Shown: positions 22,035 through 25,578 of the stretch, piece by piece
Numbering within the stretch: position 1 is the first letter of the stretch
Layout of the letters: every line of letters begins with the position of its first letter
Source of the DNA: RYN-417 sp043743105
Lineage (GTDB): Bacteria; Patescibacteriota; Saccharimonadia; Saccharimonadales; JACDBH01
Reading direction: 5' to 3'
Length of the DNA: 25,578 bases
NCBI GenBank assembly: GCA_043743105.1
Contig: JAYTXD010000038.1
Coordinates: 1 to 25,578 of the forward strand
The notes under the pieces: generated by a model
What the model saw: the letters and a program-made list of their open reading frames with translations, nothing else
Told to the model about the DNA's origin: nothing
The model's database searches: none
Made by a program: the position numbers and the translations under genes

Positions 22035-22502
22035 ATGCAGGATCTCTTAAAAAAATTAAAAACTGATTATTCAAAGATTACATTTGTCCAAGGAGATAGC
22101 TTTTTTTGGTCACCAAAAGATAGAAGCGTTACCTATATGCCCGGCTCAACTCAGCCAGAAGTAGCGCAATGGTCAATATTGCACGAGGTGTCGCACGGCA
22201 TTTTAGGGCACAAAAACTACTCCAGCGACTTCGAACTAATGCAGTTAGAAGTAGCTGCCTGGCAACATGCCCGCAAACTAGCCAAAAAGTATGAAATTAA
22301 AATAGACCCAGAGCACATCCAAGACTGCTTAGACACCTACCGCGACTGGCTCCATATGCGCGCCACCTGCCCTACTTGTAATACCGTCAGCGCTCAAAAA
22401 GACCCCAACACCTACGAATGTTTTAATTGCCGTACTAGCTGGCACGTCAGTAACTCCCGCTTCTGCCGGCCCTACCGAAGAAAGGCTGCAAGGAATAATT
22501 GA
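22035..22502 (+). CDS. HExxH zinc-peptidase-like protein with C-terminal zinc ribbon
   Basis: 155 residues. ILHEVSHGILGH holds HEVSH (50-54), a zinc-peptidase motif, and E72 in LMQLEVAAWQHA is a good third ligand, the ImmA/IrrE-like layout (HExxH plus Glu ~20 residues later). The C-terminal part has CPTC and CFNC (112/115 and 129/132), a four-cysteine zinc ribbon not usual in ImmA, then a basic tail. It may cleave a regulator, as ImmA/IrrE proteins do, but no obvious partner is adjacent. It is cotranscribed with the ROK gene. Confidence 0.65.
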   Translation: MQDLLKKLKTDYSKITFVQGDSFFWSPKDRSVTYMPGSTQPEVAQWSILHEVSHGILGHKNYSSDFELMQLEVAAWQHARKLAKKYEIKIDPEHIQDCLDTYRDWLHMRATCPTCNTVSAQKDPNTYECFNCRTSWHVSNSRFCRPYRRKAARNN

Positions 22503-22525
22503 TATATGATATCTGATCATTGATA

Positions 22526-22555
22526 TAAAAAGGACTTCCTTACACGGAAGTCCTT
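22526..22555. terminator. Rho-independent terminator between convergent genes
   Basis: AAGGACTTCC-ttacac-GGAAGTCCTT. On minus it is followed by a T-run and fits the KGG gene; on plus the U-tract is poor but it may still close the ROK-peptidase transcript. Confidence 0.7.
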
Positions 22556-22594
22556 CTCAAATATTAGACATTAACTATCAAATATTAAAATCTG

Positions 22595-22792
22595 TTATAC
22601 AGTCTTTTTGGTGCGGCGTGAAACACGTCCACCTTTAGCTCCAGCAATGCGGGCTAATTCACGGTTTGCAGCAAAGCCACCGGTGTGACCTTTTTTGCCG
22701 CCGATAGCACCGATTTTTGCGTAAAAATCAGAACCGTATTTAGTTTTGTTGGTTGAAGCAGCAGCTTTGCCGCCAGTCTTTGTTCCTGCCAT
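22595..22792 (-). CDS. KGG-motif small basic protein
   Basis: 65 residues, Gly/Lys/Ala-rich. GAIGGKKGHTGGFAANRELA and GAKGGRVSRRTKK carry two copies of the G-x-x-GG-x pattern of KGG/GsiB-type stress proteins, which are common in CPR genomes. Probably disordered and nucleic-acid-binding or protective; function is inferred only from the motif. A very good ribosome site (AAGGAG) precedes ATG 22792. A hairpin-rich region lies upstream and a terminator downstream. Confidence 0.75.
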   Translation of the reverse strand: MAGTKTGGKAAASTNKTKYGSDFYAKIGAIGGKKGHTGGFAANRELARIAGAKGGRVSRRTKKTV

Positions 22793-22799
22793 GAGAATT

Positions 22800-22925
22800 C
22801 TCCTTAATGCGCGCGCCTATTCGTGTGGCACATTTTGCCTGAATGCCTCCGGTCCGATCCTGCAACGTATCCCACTATACGTTTCCGGTATGGTCCTCAG
22901 CCTTCAGACAAACTGCACTCACCCA
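22800..22925. repeat. Probable diverged hairpin element before the KGG gene
   Basis: The outer arms around 22828-22846 and 22901-22920 pair at most positions (12 of 19 identical plus G-U pairs). The centre ACGTAT-cccact-ATACGT (22865-22882) resembles the GTATC-N4-GATAC hairpin of the other elements. A weaker family member; no intact coupled leader ORF is present. Confidence 0.4.
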
Positions 22926-22975
22926 AATAACCGCTTAACATCTTATTGTTAGGGTTATAGAACCTCGCCAGGAAA

Positions 22976-23008
22976 TAAAAAAGGTCCACGTGCATATGCA
23001 CATAGACC
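22976..23008 (-). terminator. Minus-strand terminator without an intact gene upstream
   Basis: Minus strand: GGTC-tat-GTGCATATGCAC-gtg-GACC followed by TTTTTT. It would end a transcript from the PIN-like remnant at 23075-23228. Confidence 0.6.
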
Positions 23009-23074
23009 CTCGTTAATTCCTATTGAATATGCTTATGATAGCATTACATTGCGCTCATGTCAATAATTACGCAA

Positions 23075-23228
23075 TTACATGTTTAAAACAACAAGTTTGT
23101 CGCCCAATATATCTGAAAAAACGGCAAAGTCCTTATCGTATGTTACTAGCGTGTCATTAGTAAGATAAAAAGTCATACTAGTAGTTACGCGGATAACCGC
23201 TATCTTCCCTGCTAATTGTAGCCATGAG
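23075..23228 (-). pseudogene. C-terminal remnant of a PIN-like toxin
   Basis: The last ~50 codons before TAA read AGKIAVIRVTTSMTFYLTND, TLVTYDKDFAVFSDI and LGDKLVVLN. The TYDKDF motif followed by a short strand is how PIN domains end. The rest of the gene is missing: upstream codons in this frame overlap the opposite-strand gene at 23262. A terminator in the right place follows. Likely a decayed toxin gene; the evidence is short. Confidence 0.35.
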
Positions 23229-23261
23229 CGGCAAAAAATTGTAAAAATGTGGTAATATGGT

Positions 23262-23708
23262 ATGGTGAAAAACACGAGGCTCTTTATACCTATTGCTGTC
23301 CTTATTATCATCATAGGGCTTATTATTACGCTGGGCGTATTTAAAGCGTTGTTTAAGTCCACTATTACTAGCTCCGGCACGCCAGGGCTATCTGCAAATA
23401 GTGGTGCCGTTTCTGACAACCAAATATATTTTCAGGGGCCCATTTCGGCTGCCGCCTCGGAGCAAAAAACCATAACTAATCCTAAAGAAAATCAGGGTCT
23501 GAGCATATACTGGATCAAGGCAACTGGCACCGACGCAAATTACACATGCACGCTATACAACTCTGTTACAACCCAGATCTACGCTTCCCACTACCAGACA
23601 AATGGTGAGTTTAGCGGCCGTGGTGCCGGCTCTATGTACTATGCAAATAATGTCATCAAACAAGACAAAAGCCTTAGCCTACTCGGAAGTGTCTGTTTTA
23701 AGGACTAG
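23262..23708 (+). CDS. Small membrane-anchored extracytoplasmic protein
   Basis: 148 residues. Residues ~7-30 form one strongly hydrophobic helix after a basic start (MVKNTRLF, then IPIAVLIIIIGLIITLGVF); the rest is polar, Ser/Thr/Gly-rich and probably outside the cell. Two cysteines (~122 region in YTCTLYN, and near the end in SVCFKD) could form a disulfide. No sortase or lipoprotein box. GTG at 23265 is an equally possible start. TAATAT lies just upstream. I do not recognise the family. The heliorhodopsin gene starts 32 bp downstream. Confidence 0.6.
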   Translation: MVKNTRLFIPIAVLIIIIGLIITLGVFKALFKSTITSSGTPGLSANSGAVSDNQIYFQGPISAAASEQKTITNPKENQGLSIYWIKATGTDANYTCTLYNSVTTQIYASHYQTNGEFSGRGAGSMYYANNVIKQDKSLSLLGSVCFKD

Positions 23709-23740
23709 TATGTTGCATAGCTTGTGCTATATTTTGAGGT

Positions 23741-24505
23741 ATGAGCAAAACAATCACAACCCAAGGATTACGTAAATTTAACTTTATTATGGCTGGGCTG
23801 CATGCTGCACAAGCCGGTGCCGTACTAGTTTTAAGCAAAAGTTTTTCTCTGCCAATTAGCGGCAGCTACCTAAGCTTTAACGAATCAACCCAAAAGCTCG
23901 AGCCTGCAACACGTACATTATTTAATATGTCCTTACCGCTATTAATAGTCGCTTTTTTCGCAATGTCGGCACTGGCGCACCTGTTTATAGCCACTATCTA
24001 CAACCACACCTACAACCGCAACTTGAGTCTAGGTATGAACAAAGCCCGTTGGTTTGAGTACGCGCTGTCTGCCAGCACTATGATGGTTGCCATTGCCCTC
24101 TTGGTTGGCGTCTACGACATTAGCAGTCTCGGTATGCTGTTTGCCCTTACGGCCACAATGAACCTAATGGGCCTCGTTATGGAGGTGCACAACCAAACCA
24201 CCAAGCAAACCAATTGGCTCAGTTACATCATTGGTTGTTTTGTGGGCGCCGTGCCATGGGTTGTGATTGCCTTTTACTTTTGGCTAGCAGCCGACAGCGG
24301 CAGCGCCGCGCCAACCTTTGTGTACTGGATTTTTGTGTCGATCTTTTTATTCTTTAGCTGCTTTGCACTTAACATGGTGCTACAGTACAAAAAAATCGGT
24401 AAATGGAGCAGCTATCTCTACGGCGAACGCTCCTACATTATCCTAAGCCTCGTTGCTAAGTCATTACTTGCCTGGCAAGTTTTTGCCGGCACACTGCGCC
24501 CATAG
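23741..24505 (+). CDS. Heliorhodopsin
   Basis: 254-residue, seven-helix retinal protein of the heliorhodopsin family, whose N-terminus faces the cytoplasm, opposite to other rhodopsins. Recognised from: TM3 RWFEYALSASTMMVAIALLV with counterion E106; LMGLVMEVHNQ; PTFVYWIFVSIFLFFSCFAL; NMVLQYKKIGKWSSYLYGER; and TM7 ILSLVAKSLLAWQVFAGTL with K240 for the retinal Schiff base. H21 and H80 match the conserved intramembrane histidines. All key residues are present, so it should be functional if retinal is available; no retinal synthesis gene is in the window. Heliorhodopsins are thought to signal rather than pump. A TGC-TATATT box ends 7 nt before ATG, predicting a leaderless mRNA. Confidence 0.92.
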   Translation: MSKTITTQGLRKFNFIMAGLHAAQAGAVLVLSKSFSLPISGSYLSFNESTQKLEPATRTLFNMSLPLLIVAFFAMSALAHLFIATIYNHTYNRNLSLGMNKARWFEYALSASTMMVAIALLVGVYDISSLGMLFALTATMNLMGLVMEVHNQTTKQTNWLSYIIGCFVGAVPWVVIAFYFWLAADSGSAAPTFVYWIFVSIFLFFSCFALNMVLQYKKIGKWSSYLYGERSYIILSLVAKSLLAWQVFAGTLRP

Positions 24506-24536
24506 GCTAAGCTAATATAATAATATAAGTAAGTAA

Positions 24537-24555
24537 TATAAGGTCTCACCTTATA
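24537..24555. repeat. REP-like palindrome, left copy
   Basis: TATAAGGTCTCACCTTATA, identical to the copy at 25225-25243 on the other side of the transposase gene. It may also act as terminator for the heliorhodopsin gene. Confidence 0.75.
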
Positions 24556-24579
24556 AGGTGTTATTTTGTGTAATTTAGA

Positions 24580-25197
24580 TTACTTATCTGCTAATTCGTA
24601 TTTTAATTCATCAAGCATTGCTTTGTTTCCTTCGTAATCTTCTAAAAATTGCAGATAATCCTCACCTTCAAACATATCAAGAATCTTTTGCGGTCTAATC
24701 CACGAAGGAGGAGTCTTACCTAGGTAATAAGCTAAGCTTGAGTAAAAGTACGTTTTATAAGTTCGAGGATTTAAATGAATATAGCGCGTTATATGTACTA
24801 AGTAGCTATCGTTATTTATCTTTGACGCTTTGAACACGCCTTGGAATAATGTACCCACCCTTTTGTATTTTTTATTAAAATACATTGTATAGGCCGTAAG
24901 CGCTGATTGCATTAAGGTTTTTAGGCTCGTGTTGTCTTGATTCAGGTAAAAGAGCAGATGAAAGTGATTTCCCATCAAACAATAGCAAAGTAATTCTAAC
25001 TCTTGATCGAATTTTCTGTAAGGCATGGCGTCCATTTTCAATGATTTGTCCGCTGGGTCTAAGTGCCGCTGAAGAATTCGCAAAAAATGTTGCTTGTCGC
25101 TGGCGTCCAGAAATATAGGTTGCTTCGCTACTCCCCGATTGTATACATGATAATAATGACCTTCTGCGTAGACTTTTACTACATTTTTTGATGGCAT
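24580..25197 (-). CDS. REP-associated tyrosine transposase (RAYT, IS200-like)
   Basis: 205 residues of the Y1/HUH single-strand transposase superfamily, RAYT branch. It shows GHYYHVYNRGVAKQPIFLD near the N-terminus, the HUH motif as HFH in LMGNHFHLLFYL (~residue 78), RYIHLNPRTYK (~145; its Tyr is the likely nucleophile) and FYSSLAYYLGK. ATG 25197 has AGGA close upstream. The gene lies between two identical 19-bp palindromes, as expected when a RAYT handles REP sequences. RAYTs are usually single-copy domesticated genes; whether this one is active is unknown. Confidence 0.88.
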   Translation of the reverse strand: MPSKNVVKVYAEGHYYHVYNRGVAKQPIFLDASDKQHFLRILQRHLDPADKSLKMDAMPYRKFDQELELLCYCLMGNHFHLLFYLNQDNTSLKTLMQSALTAYTMYFNKKYKRVGTLFQGVFKASKINNDSYLVHITRYIHLNPRTYKTYFYSSLAYYLGKTPPSWIRPQKILDMFEGEDYLQFLEDYEGNKAMLDELKYELADK

Positions 25198-25221
25198 AAT
25201 CCTATTTTACACGATTTTACA

Positions 25222-25246
25222 GATTATAAGGTCTCACCTTATAATC
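25222..25246. repeat. REP-like palindrome, right copy
   Basis: GATTATAAGGT-CTC-ACCTTATAATC, an 11-bp perfect stem with a 3-nt loop. The inner 19 bp match the left copy exactly. It lies 25 bp upstream of the RAYT start. Confidence 0.75.
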
Positions 25247-25274
25247 TTCCTTACGCCTCAACAAACCAAACAGC

Positions 25275-25457
25275 TTGAAGATTATCCTATGGCTTATGTT
25301 CATAGGTATAGCTCTGCTCTACAAAGTCACCAAACCGACTAAACAACAGGTGAACAATGTTAATCCTAAGAAACGGATCTCCTGGATTAGACAGGCTCTC
25401 GAACAGCTTCACCAGGCCTACGGCCTGGTCTTATGGGGTTACAGGGGTGAGGTTTAG
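25275..25457 (+). CDS. Doubtful 60-residue ORF with a hydrophobic N-terminus
   Basis: Starts at TTG 25275 with no ribosome site. KIILWLMFIGIALLY would be a membrane helix, followed by a basic, helical part (KKRISWIRQALEQLHQAYG). It overlaps a perfect hairpin (25411-25429). Could be a small membrane peptide or not a gene. Confidence 0.3.
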   Translation: MKIILWLMFIGIALLYKVTKPTKQQVNNVNPKKRISWIRQALEQLHQAYGLVLWGYRGEV

Positions 25458-25566
25458 AAGTGTGGGTGGTTCAGGGGGCACCTGAATTCCATCTCGAATC
25501 TATCCACCTAGGCCTTACCTAGGACTAGCTCTCGTAGCTCAAACGGGTTCAGCCAATTGTACCGTT
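25411..25566 (+). other. Cluster of five short hairpins, possible structured RNA
   Basis: ACCAGGCC-tac-GGCCTGGT (25411-25429); TTCAGG/CCTGAA (25470-25486); CCTAGG-cctta-CCTAGG (25507-25523); AGCT-ctcgt-AGCT (25527-25539); AACGG/CCGTT (25542-25566). The stretch after 25457 has no gene. No known RNA family was recognised, and the window ends inside the region. Confidence 0.3.
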
Positions 25567-25578
25567 TTCTAGACCTCC

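Noticed and set aside
22838..22950. Fourth coupled leader ORF before the KGG gene, interrupted by one TGA (possible recoding)
   Set aside because: The frame ends 11 nt before the KGG start rather than at it, and TGA acts as a normal stop elsewhere in the window.
25458..25545. Stretch (CACCTGAATTCCATCTCGAA) recalling the 5S rRNA loop B-C region
   Set aside because: The following conserved GAAGTTAAG-type segment and helix I are missing, and local hairpins do not fold as 5S.
1..25578. CRISPR array, prophage genes or integrase
   Set aside because: No evenly spaced direct repeats and no phage or recombinase protein other than the RAYT were found.

Overview
The window looks like chromosomal DNA of a Patescibacteria/CPR bacterium, most likely Candidatus Saccharibacteria or a relative. 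The evidence is the mix of small core genes (a class II ribonucleotide reductase with NrdR, a short-LID adenylate kinase, FtsA/FtsZ, YqeY, S21, PriA, Def/Fmt, IF-2, a four-repeat S1), a heliorhodopsin, a KGG-type small protein, and very compact gene spacing. TGA is used as an ordinary stop (for example in relB and the right-hand vapB), which argues against the TGA-recoding Gracilibacteria and Absconditabacteria. The lineage is inferred from gene content only.

Layout, left to right. 1-2994 (minus): nrdR then nrdJ (3' end cut by the window), each with its own promoter; a NrdR-box-like site lies just downstream of the nrdR -10. 3160-3510 (plus): a small gene broken by an in-frame stop. 3550-5965: accessory DNA inserted between ftsZ and what looks like its old terminator. 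It holds a RelBE-type toxin-antitoxin pair, a lone ribbon-helix-helix protein, an unknown 405-residue protein and two extra copies of the ftsZ 3' end. 5966-8629 (minus): ftsA-ftsZ with their own promoter. 8729-10674 (minus): a leader ORF, yqeY, adk and map. 10778-11326 (minus): winged-helix protein and rpsU. 11327-11780: no convincing gene, but two large inverted-repeat elements back to back. 11781-15342 (plus): priA, def, fmt. 15337-16003 (minus): AbrB-PIN module. 16051-19984 (minus): leader ORF-rpsA, leader ORF-infB and a Pro/Gln-rich protein. 20105-21173: a second VapBC module bounded by perfect 29-bp inverted repeats. 21203-22502 (plus): ROK kinase and a zinc-metallopeptidase-like protein. 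22595-22792 (minus): KGG protein. 23262-24505 (plus): a membrane-anchored small protein and a heliorhodopsin. 24537-25246: a REP-associated (RAYT) transposase between two copies of one palindrome. The last ~170 bp hold several short hairpins.

The main new-looking signals are these. (1) A family of nested, roughly 140-167 bp hairpin elements sits in front of genes; three share a 31-nt core whose stems vary while keeping pairing. (2) Short leader ORFs run through such structures in front of yqeY, rpsA and infB, and each stops within one base of the next start. (3) The ftsZ 3' end is repeated three times around cassette-like insertions, as if it were an integration site. (4) Many starts lie only 6-10 nt after a -10 box, predicting leaderless mRNAs. 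Translation (S1, IF-2, S21, Def, Fmt, MetAP), division (FtsA/Z) and dNTP supply (NrdJ/NrdR) are the core functions; the rest is toxin-antitoxin and repeat-rich accessory DNA.
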